Below are positions 8,532 to 18,108 of a stretch of 64,000 bases of DNA, one piece after another. Each line of letters begins with the position of its first letter. The first letter of the stretch is position 1. The notes under the pieces were generated by a model. It was not told the origin of the DNA and searched no databases. It saw nothing but the letters and a program-made list of their open reading frames with translations. The position numbers were made by a program, and so were the translations under genes. The stretch is taken from positions 1 through 64,000 of the forward strand of contig NZ_JNXT01000006.1 of the NCBI RefSeq assembly GCF_000716675.1, in the 5' to 3' direction. The DNA comes from Streptomyces alboflavus (GTDB lineage: Bacteria; Actinomycetota; Actinomycetes; Streptomycetales; Streptomycetaceae).

Positions 8532-9503
8532 TCAGCCCAGCCGCCCCTGTCGTTGAGGCCGAGCCCATGAGCGAACCGGGCGTGCGTCCGGCCCCATCGG
8601 GTGCCGGAAGGGGCGCAGTGGGTCGACCTCGGCCCAGGGGGTGAGTGCGGCCGCCGGGTCGCCGCGTTCGGGGAGCCAGGTGGCGAGCCGACGCCAGACC
8701 TCGCCGGCGTGGGCCGGGCGGTCGTTCGGTGTCTTGGAGAGGAGCTCGATCACGAGGCTTTCCAGGTCCGAGGGGGCGTCGGGGCGCAGGTCGCGCAGAG
8801 GGATCGGCGGGTGGTCGAGGATCAGGCCGGGGAGCATGAGTTCCGACCGGTGCTCGAAGACGGGCTCGCCGGTGAGCATCTTGTGAAGCAGACAGCCGAG
8901 CGCGTAGAGGTCGGTGCGGTGGTCGACGGGCTTGCCCAGGATCTGTTCGGGTGCCATGCATTCCAGGCTGCCCGGCCGCTCGCCCGTGGCGGTCAGCTTG
9001 GTGGTGTCCGGTTCGAGGAAGGCGGCGACGCCGAAGTCGAGCACCTTGACCACGCCGTCGGTGCGGATGATGACATTGCGGCCCTTGAGGTCGCGGTGGA
9101 CCACGTTTCGGGCGTGTACGGACCCGAGGACGGAGGCGATCTGCACCCCGACCGAAGCGGCTTCCTCGATGCTCAGCCGTTCCTGTTCGGCGATCCGGTC
9201 TTCGAGGTCGACGCCGGTCACGTACTGCATGACCAGGAACCGAGTGCCACGTTCCTCGCCGAGGTCGTAGACGGTCGCGATGCCGGTGTGGTCAAGGCGT
9301 GCGGCGGCGCGGGCCTCGCGTCGGAAGCGCTCGGCGTCTCGGGCGCGCTGGTCCTGAGTCAGGCCGGGAGATGTATTCATGGTCTTGAGTGCGACGTCGC
9401 GGCCGAGGTGTTCGTCGTGAGCGAGCCATACGACCCCCATGCCCCCGGAGCCGATCTCCCGCTTGATCCGGTAGCGCTTGGCGATCACAGGTCCGATGTC
9501 CAT
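8532..9503 (-). CDS. Serine/threonine protein kinase (island left end)
   Basis: 323 aa soluble Hanks-type kinase. The glycine loop GSGGMGVVW is at ~19-27, the catalytic loop HRDLKGRN near 138, and the magnesium motif DFGVA near 158. The APE-like segment MAPEQI follows. There is no transmembrane helix or PASTA domain; the C-terminal ~50 residues are low-complexity Pro/Arg. It is divergent from the DISARM-like cassette, with 244 bp between, and is the first gene inside the island. Kinases that phosphorylate host proteins on infection are known in phage defence (for example Stk2, PglW); a defence role here is inferred from location. Confidence 0.85.
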   Translation of the reverse strand: MDIGPVIAKRYRIKREIGSGGMGVVWLAHDEHLGRDVALKTMNTSPGLTQDQRARDAERFRREARAAARLDHTGIATVYDLGEERGTRFLVMQYVTGVDLEDRIAEQERLSIEEAASVGVQIASVLGSVHARNVVHRDLKGRNVIIRTDGVVKVLDFGVAAFLEPDTTKLTATGERPGSLECMAPEQILGKPVDHRTDLYALGCLLHKMLTGEPVFEHRSELMLPGLILDHPPIPLRDLRPDAPSDLESLVIELLSKTPNDRPAHAGEVWRRLATWLPERGDPAAALTPWAEVDPLRPFRHPMGPDARPVRSWARPQRQGRLG

Positions 9504-9625
9504 GTGCGGGGCGACTCCGTCCGCGTCCGTCCTCGTGGCTCGATGCGTCCGTCGCGCGGGCGCATCGAACAGAGTGTGGCATGTGCACAGTATTTCGGGA
9601 AGCGATCCCTGCGCGGCTGTAATCT

Positions 9626-9642
9626 ATTGACTGAGTTCACAG
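9626..9642 (+). promoter_or_regulatory. Island-shared motif, copy 1
   Basis: ATTGACTGAGTTCACAG lies in the 244-bp region between the left kinase and the DUF1998 helicase. It matches copies at 33283-33299 (15/17) and, inverted, 29457-29473 (15/17). It begins with a TTGAC -35-like element. An overlapping dyad TCACAG-7 nt-CTGTGA follows at about 9637. Confidence 0.55.
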
Positions 9643-9747
9643 TGGCATGCTGTGATGTGCGACGTACGATCAAGGGGAGTGTGGCGCACCGCGGTCGGCG
9701 GGTGGCTACCGTTGCTCCGTACCGCCTCGGGAACAAGTGGGGAACAC

Positions 9748-12700
9748 GTGGACGTCTTCAAGGTGCACCAGCGGCTCATCCGGGACTACAAGGAGTACAC
9801 GTCCGGATCGGTGGTGATCGACGACGCCCGCATCGACGCCCAGGTGGCGAAGTCGCTCGCCGACGGGGACCAGTGGCCCGACCCTTATCTCTCCCTCAAC
9901 CCGAGCTTCGCGCCCGGTGGTTCGGTCGAAGATCTCGCGCGGCCGGGAGGATTGCTGCACCCGGCGTGCGCGGACATCTTCCGTACGGGCAAGGACGAGC
10001 GAGGCGCCACTGTCCGCCCGATCCACTTCCACCAGCACCAGCTGGAGGCGATCGAGGCGGCCGGCTCCAGGGAGTCGTACGTCCTGACCACCGGTACCGG
10101 CTCCGGCAAGAGCCTCGGCTACATCGTGCCGATCGTCGACCGGGTGCTGCGCGAGAAGGAGGCCGGTGCCGCGCCCGGCATCAAGGCGATCATCGTCTAC
10201 CCCATGAACGCCCTTGCCAACAGCCAGGAGCGGGAGCTGGCGAAGTTCCTCACCGCTGGATATGAGGAGGGGGGCGAGCCGGTCACCTACGCCCGCTACA
10301 CGGGCCAGGAGAGGGAGGACAAGAAGGAGGCCATCCGCGAGTCCAAGCCGGACATCCTGCTCACCAACTACGTGATGCTGGAGCTGATGCTCACCCGGCC
10401 CAAGGAGCGCGAGAAGCTCATCGGGGCGGCCAAGGGGCTGCGCTTCCTTGTCCTCGACGAACTGCACACCTACCGGGGACGTCAGGGCGCCGATGTCGCC
10501 GTGCTGGTGCGGCGCGTACGCGAAGCATGCGAGGCACCCGATCTGCAGTGTGTCGGCACGTCCGCGACGATGGCCACCGAGGGCACCCCCACCGCGCGCC
10601 GCGGCGAGGTCGCCCGCGTCGCCTCCACCCTCTTCGACACGGAGATCTCCCCGGAGCGGGTCGTCGGCGAGACGCTGGTGCGGGCGACCGGGGGCGCAGT
10701 GCCCACGCCGTCCGAACTCGCCGCGCGGGTGAGGGAGAACAACCCTCCGGCCGAGTACGGGCGGCTGGCCGCCGATCCGCTGGCCCGTTGGATCGAGACC
10801 GCCTTCGGCCTGGTCGAGACCGAGGACGAAGATGGCAGCACACTCCTGGTCCGCGCCGAACCGCTCACCGTGGAGGCCGCTGCGGTGCGCCTGCGCTTCG
10901 AGGCGTTCGGCATAGAGGAAGGCGACCCGGAGGAACGGTGGTACGCGGCGTGCGCGGAGGCCATCCGGACCACCCTCCGGGCGGGAGCGGCCGCCCGCAG
11001 AGAGGAGGGGAACCGTCCGCTGTTCGCCTTCAGGCTGCACCAGTTCCTGTCCAAGGGCGGATCTGTCTACGTCTCTCTTGAGGACGAGGCCGACCGTCAC
11101 ATCACCCGCACCTACCAGCAGCGTGTCCCGAACGCCCCCGAGAAGCTGCTGCTGCCGCTGTCCTTCTGCCGCGAATGCGGGCAGGAGTACCTGATGGTCG
11201 CCCGCGACCAGGGGGACGATGGCTCCGTCGCCTTTCGTACGCGCGAGGACGAGGACGACGAGCAGGGGTATCTGTACATCTCGGCCGTCAACCCGTGGCC
11301 GGAGCAGGTCGGCGACGCCATCGAGCAGCGGCGCTTTCCCGACAGCTGGCTCACCTTCGACGAGCGCAAGGGCGCCCCGGTGCTCACCGCCAGCCGCAGG
11401 AAGCGGGCGCCGCAGCCGGTGTGGGTGCGCCCGGACGGCACCGCAGGAGGAAAGGCGAACGGCGGCGTCTACGCGGCGTATCTGCCTGCCCCGTTCCTGT
11501 TCTGCCTGGAGTGCGGTGTCGGCTACGAGCAGGTCAAGGAGCGGGACTTCGCCAAGCTGATGACCCTCGACCAGGAGGGCCGCTCGACCGCCACCTCCGT
11601 CATCAGCGCCTCGATCGTGCGTCACCTCAAGAGCATTCCTGAGGGCGAACTCGACAAGGACGCAAGGAAGTTGCTGACCTTCGTCGACAACCGGCAGGAC
11701 GCGAGCCTGCAGTCGGGGCACTTCAACGATTTCGTCATGGTCACGCAGCTGCGCGGTGCCCTGTACCGGGCGATGGCCGCCGCCGGTGACAAGGGGCTGC
11801 GCTGGAAGCGGCTCGGCGAGGACGTGGTGGCGGCGATGGGGCTCTCCCCCCACGAGTACGCGGCCAAGCCCACCGAGATCGAGGAGCTGGCCGAGAGCAC
11901 GCTGGAGGCACTGGCCGCGGTCGCCGAGTACCGCCTCTTCCTCGACCTGGAACGCGGCTGGCGCGTCACCATGCCCAACCTGGAACAGACCGGGCTGCTC
12001 GGTCTGGAGTACGGGGGGCTCGACGCCATCGCCGGCGACGAGGACCGGTGGCGGGACACCGTGGGCCCGTTGCGTACGGCCACTCCCGAGGCGCGCCACC
12101 AGTTGTCCAAGGTCCTCATGGACGAACTGCGGCGCCAACGGGCCGTGGACACTCCCTACTTCACCGAGGCCAAGTTCGCCGAACTCCGCAAGGAGTCGGC
12201 GCGGCTCAACGACGCGTGGGGGATCGCCGACACGGAGGCGGCGCCGCCGCCGGCCAAGTTCGCGGTGGCCCGGCCCGGCCGTCCCGGACGTACCGGGCGC
12301 GGTCGCAGCGAGCTGAACCTGACCGGCCGCACCGCGTTCGGCCGCCACGTCCGCAAGGACACCACCTTCCCCGACTGGGGACAGGGACTCTCCCTCGACG
12401 AGGCCCAGGACGTCATCCGCGACCTGCTCCGCGTGCTGGCCGACGGCGGAGTCCTGACCGAGGTCTCCCAGGGGCGGGGTGAGGAGCCCGGCTACCGCAT
12501 CAACCACACCGTCATCCGCTGGCACGCCCGCGACGACGACCACGGCGCCGTGGACCGCCTGCGCCGCACCTACCGCGACGAGCGCGGCCCCCGTGTCAAC
12601 GCCTTCTTCAAGCGGCTCTACAAGGACATCGCCGCCACCTTCGCCGGTCTGCACGCAGCCGAACACACGGCTCAGGTCCACCCCGACGTCCGCCAAGAAC

Positions 12701-15021
12701 GCGAGGACCTGTTCGGCGAGGGCACCCGGCTGCCCCTCCTGTACTGCTCGCCGACGATGGAACTCGGCGTCGACATCAAGAACCTCAACGCCGTCAACCT
12801 GCGCAACGTGCCGCCGACCCCCGCCAACTACGCGCAGCGCTCCGGCCGAGCTGGCCGCAGCGGCCAGCCCGCGCTCGTCACCACGTACTGCGCCACCGGC
12901 AACAGCCACGACCAGTACTACTTCACCCGGCGCGAGCAGATGGTGGCCGGCCGGGTCGCCCCGCCCCGGCTCGACCTGGCCAACGAGGATCTGCTCGCCT
13001 CCCACGTGCACGCGATCTGGCTCGCCGAGACCCGACTCGATCTCGGCACCAGCATGGCCCGGCTGATCGATGCCGACGGCGACCACCCCTCGCTGGAACT
13101 GGCGTCGTCGGTGGCCACGGCCATCGAGGAGCCGGCTGCCCGCCGCCGGGCCCTGGCGCGTGCCCGGACGGTCCTGGACGGTTGTGGTGATCTGCTGCGC
13201 GCCACGTCCTGGTGGCACGAGCGGTGGCTGGAGCAGACCGTCGAGGCCGCGCCGGGCAGCTTCCGCAAGGCGTGCGGGCGCTGGAAGAACCTCTTCAGGC
13301 AGGCCCTCGAAGAGCGCGAGATCCAGCACCGCAACATTCTCAACCGCACCGCCACGGGCCGGTCCAAGGACCAGGCCAAGCGCCGCCGCGCGCAGGCCGA
13401 GAGCCAGCTCGCGCTGCTGCGCAACGAGCAGGGCGGCGAGCGGACCGTGATGTCGGACTTCTTCCCGTACCGCTACTTCGCCTCCGAGGGCTTCCTGCCG
13501 GGCTACTCCTTCCCCAGGCTGCCGCTCGCCGCGTACATCCCGGGCACCGGCCGCACCAGCCGTGGCGGCTACGACGGCGACTACCTGCAGCGCTCCCGGT
13601 TCATCGCGGTCCGCGAGTTCGGGCCCGGCGCGCTCATCTACCACGAGGGCAGCCGCTACAAGGTGGACCGGGTGCAGCTGCCGCCGGACACCGCGGGCGA
13701 GCTGACCACCGAGAGCGCCAAGGTGTGCGGGGCCTGCGGCTATCTGTCCCCGGAGGAGCAGCACGAAGACGTCTGTATGGGCTGCGGCAGCGGCCTCGGT
13801 GACGCGCGGACCGGGCTGCTGCACCTGCACACCGTTTTCACCCACCGCCGCGACCGGATCTCCTCCGACGAGGAGGAGCGCCAGCGCACCGGCTACAAGG
13901 TGGAGATCTCCTACCGCTTCAAGAAGCACGAGGACGGCCGCGATGGATCACTGCGCGCCATGGCGCAGACCGCGTCGGGTCGCGCCCTCGCCGAGCTGGC
14001 GTACGGAGACAGCGCCACCGTCCGGCTCACCAACCTCGGCTACCGCCGCTCCGTCGCCAATGGCGAGATCGGCTTCTGGATGGACCCGGTGACGGGCGAG
14101 TGGCTCGCGGGCGGCGCCGCCAAGAAGGGCGGCCGGGAGACCCCCCAGGAGCAGGAAGGGCTCGCGGACGCCGAGAAGGCCCACCGCAAGATGCCGGTGA
14201 TCCCGTACGTGCAGGACACCCGGAACATTCTCGTCCTCCACCTGACCCAGCCGGTCGACCGGGACACCGCCGTCACTCTCCAGTACGCCCTGGAGCGTGG
14301 CATCGAGGCCGAGTTCCAGCTGGAGGACGCCGAACTCGACACCGAGGAGCTGCCGCCGCACGACGGGCCGCGCGAGCGCCTCCTGTTCATCGAGAGCGCG
14401 GAGGGCGGTGCGGGCGTCCTGCGGCGTCTGCAGGCCGAGCCCAAAGCTCTGGCCCTCGCCGCGCGCAAGGCTCTGGAGATCGCCCACTTCGACCAGCTGG
14501 GGCGTGACCGCGGCGACGAGAAGACCAACGGCGACCCGTGCGAGAAGGGCTGCTACGACTGTCTGCTGTCCTTCGCCAACCAGCGGCACCACCGCGTCAT
14601 CGACCGGCAACTCGTGCGCGACCTGCTCCAGGCGTTCGCGGACGGCACCGTCGGTGTGTCAACCCCGGGCCGTTCGCGCGACGAGCACGCCGACGTGCTG
14701 CGGCAGGGCGCCGACTCCACCCTGGAGGAGCGCTTCGTCGAGTACCTGAGGTCGCACGGCCACCGGCTTCCGGACCACCAGCAGATCAAGGTGCGCGAGG
14801 CGCTGTCCAAGCCGGACTTCGTCTACGACACCGGGTTCGGCCCGATCGCGGTCTTCGTCGACGGCCCGCACCACGACCACGACGACATCGTGCTGCGCGA
14901 CGAGGAGGCGGAGGAACGGCTGAAGGACTTCGGCTGGGAAGTGGTCCGCGTCCGCTACGACGACGACTGGTCCAAGAAGGTCGCCGAGTACCCTCAGGTG
15001 TTCGGCGAACCCCGCCGCTGA
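9748..15021 (+). CDS. DISARM-like DEAD/DEAH helicase with DUF1998 and C-terminal nuclease
   Basis: 1757 aa. An SF2 helicase core has Walker A TGTGSGKS near 115, the Walker B variant LDELHTYRG near 236, motif III GTSATMA, and motifs V-VI (SPTMELGVDIKNLN, then YAQRSGRAGRSG) near 1010-1035. Zinc ribbons occur around 475 and 590 (CRECGQEY, CLECGVGYE) and near 1330. A DUF1998 domain ends with CEKGCYDCLLSF near 1600. The last ~100 residues look like a DUF559/Vsr-like endonuclease (PDFVYD, VFVDGPHHDH). Classic DISARM encodes helicase DrmA and DUF1998 protein DrmB separately; here both activities plus a nuclease are one chain. Druantia DruE is a related alternative, but the two following genes argue for DISARM. 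The GTG at 9748 has GGGG 6 nt upstream. Confidence 0.85.
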   Translation: MDVFKVHQRLIRDYKEYTSGSVVIDDARIDAQVAKSLADGDQWPDPYLSLNPSFAPGGSVEDLARPGGLLHPACADIFRTGKDERGATVRPIHFHQHQLEAIEAAGSRESYVLTTGTGSGKSLGYIVPIVDRVLREKEAGAAPGIKAIIVYPMNALANSQERELAKFLTAGYEEGGEPVTYARYTGQEREDKKEAIRESKPDILLTNYVMLELMLTRPKEREKLIGAAKGLRFLVLDELHTYRGRQGADVAVLVRRVREACEAPDLQCVGTSATMATEGTPTARRGEVARVASTLFDTEISPERVVGETLVRATGGAVPTPSELAARVRENNPPAEYGRLAADPLARWIETAFGLVETEDEDGSTLLVRAEPLTVEAAAVRLRFEAFGIEEGDPEERWYAACAEAIRTTLRAGAAARREEGNRPLFAFRLHQFLSKGGSVYVSLEDEADRHITRTYQQRVPNAPEKLLLPLSFCRECGQEYLMVARDQGDDGSVAFRTREDEDDEQGYLYISAVNPWPEQVGDAIEQRRFPDSWLTFDERKGAPVLTASRRKRAPQPVWVRPDGTAGGKANGGVYAAYLPAPFLFCLECGVGYEQVKERDFAKLMTLDQEGRSTATSVISASIVRHLKSIPEGELDKDARKLLTFVDNRQDASLQSGHFNDFVMVTQLRGALYRAMAAAGDKGLRWKRLGEDVVAAMGLSPHEYAAKPTEIEELAESTLEALAAVAEYRLFLDLERGWRVTMPNLEQTGLLGLEYGGLDAIAGDEDRWRDTVGPLRTATPEARHQLSKVLMDELRRQRAVDTPYFTEAKFAELRKESARLNDAWGIADTEAAPPPAKFAVARPGRPGRTGRGRSELNLTGRTAFGRHVRKDTTFPDWGQGLSLDEAQDVIRDLLRVLADGGVLTEVSQGRGEEPGYRINHTVIRWHARDDDHGAVDRLRRTYRDERGPRVNAFFKRLYKDIAATFAGLHAAEHTAQVHPDVRQEREDLFGEGTRLPLLYCSPTMELGVDIKNLNAVNLRNVPPTPANYAQRSGRAGRSGQPALVTTYCATGNSHDQYYFTRREQMVAGRVAPPRLDLANEDLLASHVHAIWLAETRLDLGTSMARLIDADGDHPSLELASSVATAIEEPAARRRALARARTVLDGCGDLLRATSWWHERWLEQTVEAAPGSFRKACGRWKNLFRQALEEREIQHRNILNRTATGRSKDQAKRRRAQAESQLALLRNEQGGERTVMSDFFPYRYFASEGFLPGYSFPRLPLAAYIPGTGRTSRGGYDGDYLQRSRFIAVREFGPGALIYHEGSRYKVDRVQLPPDTAGELTTESAKVCGACGYLSPEEQHEDVCMGCGSGLGDARTGLLHLHTVFTHRRDRISSDEEERQRTGYKVEISYRFKKHEDGRDGSLRAMAQTASGRALAELAYGDSATVRLTNLGYRRSVANGEIGFWMDPVTGEWLAGGAAKKGGRETPQEQEGLADAEKAHRKMPVIPYVQDTRNILVLHLTQPVDRDTAVTLQYALERGIEAEFQLEDAELDTEELPPHDGPRERLLFIESAEGGAGVLRRLQAEPKALALAARKALEIAHFDQLGRDRGDEKTNGDPCEKGCYDCLLSFANQRHHRVIDRQLVRDLLQAFADGTVGVSTPGRSRDEHADVLRQGADSTLEERFVEYLRSHGHRLPDHQQIKVREALSKPDFVYDTGFGPIAVFVDGPHHDHDDIVLRDEEAEERLKDFGWEVVRVRYDDDWSKKVAEYPQVFGEPRR

Positions 15022-15117
15022 CCTGCGGTCGGACGCCTCGCCCAGCAGCGTCGGCCGCTCTCCCCTCCACGCCCCGTACGTATGCGGGGCCCGCCCGCAC
15101 CCACCCGGAAGGCCCGT

Positions 15118-18108
15118 ATGACCACCGCCGCCACGCCGGCCCCGAAGTACGCCGTCGGCTCCCTCGTCCATGCCCGGGGCCGTGAATGGGTGGTGCTGCC
15201 GGACTCCACAGAGGACCTCCTCGTGCTGCGCCCGCTGGGCGGCGCCGATGTCGACATCGCGGGGGTGCTGCCGGGCCTGGAGACCGTGGTCCCCGCCACG
15301 TTCGCCCCGCCCACCCCCGGTGACCTCGGCGACCAGCACACCGCCGGTCTGCTGCGCACCGCCCTGCGGATCGGGTTCCGGGCCGGTGCGGGCCCCTTCC
15401 GGTCACTCGCCTCGATCGCCGTGGACCCGCGCCCGTACCAGCTGGTGCCGCTGATGATGGCGCTGCGCCAGGACACGGTGCGGCTGCTGATCGCCGACGA
15501 CGTGGGCATCGGCAAGACCGTCGAGGCCGGCCTCATCGCGGCCGAACTGCTCGCTCAGGGTGATGCCCGCGGCCTGGTCGTGCTGTGCTCACCGGCGCTC
15601 GCCGAGCAGTGGCGGGCCGAGCTGCGGGGCAAGTTCGGCATCGACGCGCGTCTTGTGCTGCCCGCCACGATCGGCCGCCTTGAGCGCGAGACGCCGTACG
15701 GGCAGTCGGTGTTCCGCCCTGACGGCGCCTACGTCGTGTCCACCGACTTCATCAAGTCGCCCCGCCACCGTGAGGACTTCCTGAACAACTGTCCCGACCT
15801 GGTGATCGTCGACGAGGCGCACACGTGTGTCGCGGACTCCACGGCGCAGGTCTCGGCGCGCACCTCGCAGCAGCGCTACGGACTGCTGCGCGCGCTCGCC
15901 GACGACGCCACCCGTCACCTCCTCCTGGTCACCGCGACCCCGCACAGCGGTAAGGAGGAGCCCTTCCGCAGACTGCTCGGGCTGCTCGACGCCCGCCTCG
16001 CCACCGTGGGCTTCGAATCCCGCGCGGGCCGTGAACTGCTCGCTCAGTTCTTCGTGCAGCGCCGCCGCGCCGACATCCGTGAGGATTTCCAGGACGGCGC
16101 GCACTTCCCCTCCAGCCGCGACACCGCCGAGGTCTCCTACTCCCTGCACCGCGACTACCGTGCCCTGCTCGCCGAGGTCCTCGCGTACGCCCGCGAGACG
16201 GTGCGCGCTGCCGACGGGGCGTTGCAGCAGCGGCAGCGCTGGTGGTCGACCCTGGCACTGCTGCGCACCCTGTCCTCCTCGCCGGCCGCCGCCGTACGGT
16301 CGCTGAACACCCGGGCCGGTGTCCAGGAGGCGGACACCCCGGACGAGGTGGACCGCACCGGGCAGGTGACCGTTTCGGACCCGGCGGACACTGACAGCGC
16401 CCAGTCCGCGGACGAGGTACCGGGCAGTCTGCTGCCCACCGCCACGTCCACGACCGAAGAGGCCGGCCCTGACGGCCTCGACGGCTCTGACGGCCCCGAC
16501 GGTCTCGACGCCGAGGAGAAGGCCCGCCTCGTCGCCATGGCCGAGGCCGCGCGCAAACTCGCCGGTCCCACCCGCGACACCAAGCTGAAGCAACTGGTGG
16601 CGACGGTGACCGACCTCCTCGACTCCGGATACCGGCCGATCGTCTTCTGCCGCTACATCGCCACGTCCGACTACGTCGCCGACCACCTGAAGAAGGTGCT
16701 CAACAAGAAGGGCACCGAACACCCGGTTGCGGTCGCCTCCGTCACCGGAGAACTCTCGCCCGACATGCGTCTGAACCGCATCGCCGAACTCACCGGCGCG
16801 GACGAGAACGGCGAGCCCGCCCCCGAGCGGCGCGTCCTGGTGGCCACCGACTGCCTGTCCGAGGGCGTCAACCTCCAGGAGTCCTTCGACGCCGTCATCC
16901 ACTACGACCTGGCTTGGAACCCGACCCGCCACGAGCAGCGCGAGGGCCGCGTCGACCGCTTCGGGCAGCGCACCGACACCGTGAAGGCCCTCACCCTGTA
17001 CGGGGCGGACAACCCGGTCGACGACATCGTCCTGAAGGTGCTGCTGCGCAAGCACGAGCGCATCCGCCGCGCCACCGGCATCTCCGTACCCGTGCCGCAG
17101 CAGGCGGAGAGCGCCATGCAGGCGGTCTTCGAAGAGCTGATCCTCAGCGGCGAGACCCCGTCTTTCGAGCAGGAGGGCCTGTTCGAGCGCGAACAGCTGC
17201 CCGCTGCCGAGCAGCTGGAGCTTGCCTGGGAGTCCTCCGCCGAACGGGAGAAGGCGTCCCGGTCCCTCTACGCCCAGAACCGGATCAAGAAGGAGGACGT
17301 GGCCACCGAGGTCGTCGAGATCCGTGCCGCGCTCGGTACCGGCGAGGAGGTCAGGGAGTTCACCCGCCGCGCGCTCGGCGCACTGCGCGGGGTGCCCGCC
17401 GATCGCAAGCAGGGCGGGTTCACCGCCCACATCGACGCGCTTCCGCAGGGCCTGCGCGACGCCGTGACCGCGGCGCTCGGCCCCCGCCACCCGCGCCCGG
17501 TCGTCTTCCACGACGCGCCGAGCGCTCCGCGCGGCGAGGTGGCGCTCACCCGCACCGACCCGGTGGTGGCCGCGACCGCCCGCTTCGTCCTGGACACCGC
17601 CCTGGACGAGAAGTTCCCGGCCTGGCAGCGCCCGGCCCGCCGCTGCGGCGTGATTCGTACGAACGCCGTACGACGGCCCACCACGATGCTCCTCGTACGT
17701 CACCGTTTCCAGCTGAGCCTGCCCACCCGCGACGGCGAGATCCGCCCCCAACTCGCCGAAGACGCAAGGGTGGTGGCCTTCCAGGGCAGACCCGAAGCGC
17801 CACAGTGGCTGCCGGACGAGGAGGCGCTGGCCCTCTTGGAGGCCCGCGCCACCGGAAACTCCGACCCGGCCTTCGCCACCGACCACATCGCGTCGATTCT
17901 CGCCGCCCTGAATACCGGCCTCATGGACGAACTGCGCCTGCGCTCCAAGACGGCCGCGACGGAGCTCGAAGCCTCCCACCACCGGGTCCGTACCGCCGCC
18001 CGGGCCCGTCTCGCCGGCCTGAAGGCCGTCCCGCAGGGCGATCCGGACGTCCTCGGTGTCTTCCTTTATCGTCCGGCCGCCACGATCCAGCTGGGAGCCG
18101 ACGCGTGA
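15118..18108 (+). CDS. SNF2-family helicase, DrmD-like
   Basis: 996 aa SF2 translocase. Walker A DDVGIGKTVEAG lies near 126, DEAH box VIVDEAHTC near 231, motif III TATPH near 275, and motif VI QREGRVDRFGQRTD near 607. An acidic, low-complexity insert (Asp/Gly/Ser repeats, residues ~435-470) separates the two RecA lobes. Size and layout match DrmD of class 1 DISARM. The ATG at 15118 has GGAAGG upstream. It follows the DUF1998 helicase by 96 bp, and its TGA overlaps the GTG of the methyltransferase gene by 4 nt, so helicase and methyltransferase are translated together. Confidence 0.85.
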   Translation: MTTAATPAPKYAVGSLVHARGREWVVLPDSTEDLLVLRPLGGADVDIAGVLPGLETVVPATFAPPTPGDLGDQHTAGLLRTALRIGFRAGAGPFRSLASIAVDPRPYQLVPLMMALRQDTVRLLIADDVGIGKTVEAGLIAAELLAQGDARGLVVLCSPALAEQWRAELRGKFGIDARLVLPATIGRLERETPYGQSVFRPDGAYVVSTDFIKSPRHREDFLNNCPDLVIVDEAHTCVADSTAQVSARTSQQRYGLLRALADDATRHLLLVTATPHSGKEEPFRRLLGLLDARLATVGFESRAGRELLAQFFVQRRRADIREDFQDGAHFPSSRDTAEVSYSLHRDYRALLAEVLAYARETVRAADGALQQRQRWWSTLALLRTLSSSPAAAVRSLNTRAGVQEADTPDEVDRTGQVTVSDPADTDSAQSADEVPGSLLPTATSTTEEAGPDGLDGSDGPDGLDAEEKARLVAMAEAARKLAGPTRDTKLKQLVATVTDLLDSGYRPIVFCRYIATSDYVADHLKKVLNKKGTEHPVAVASVTGELSPDMRLNRIAELTGADENGEPAPERRVLVATDCLSEGVNLQESFDAVIHYDLAWNPTRHEQREGRVDRFGQRTDTVKALTLYGADNPVDDIVLKVLLRKHERIRRATGISVPVPQQAESAMQAVFEELILSGETPSFEQEGLFEREQLPAAEQLELAWESSAEREKASRSLYAQNRIKKEDVATEVVEIRAALGTGEEVREFTRRALGALRGVPADRKQGGFTAHIDALPQGLRDAVTAALGPRHPRPVVFHDAPSAPRGEVALTRTDPVVAATARFVLDTALDEKFPAWQRPARRCGVIRTNAVRRPTTMLLVRHRFQLSLPTRDGEIRPQLAEDARVVAFQGRPEAPQWLPDEEALALLEARATGNSDPAFATDHIASILAALNTGLMDELRLRSKTAATELEASHHRVRTAARARLAGLKAVPQGDPDVLGVFLYRPAATIQLGADA

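Noticed and set aside
9706..13929. Very long open frame (1407 codons) on the minus strand
   Set aside because: It is the antisense shadow of the DUF1998 helicase gene, caused by high GC; the translation is low-complexity with no domain, whereas the plus strand has clear helicase motifs.
9748..15021. Druantia assignment
   Set aside because: DruE also has a DUF1998 helicase, but the DruA-D, DruH or DruM-F-G partners are missing.
15589..17982. 797-codon minus-strand frame opposite the SNF2 gene
   Set aside because: Shadow of the plus-strand helicase; Val/Gly/Arg-rich with no motif.
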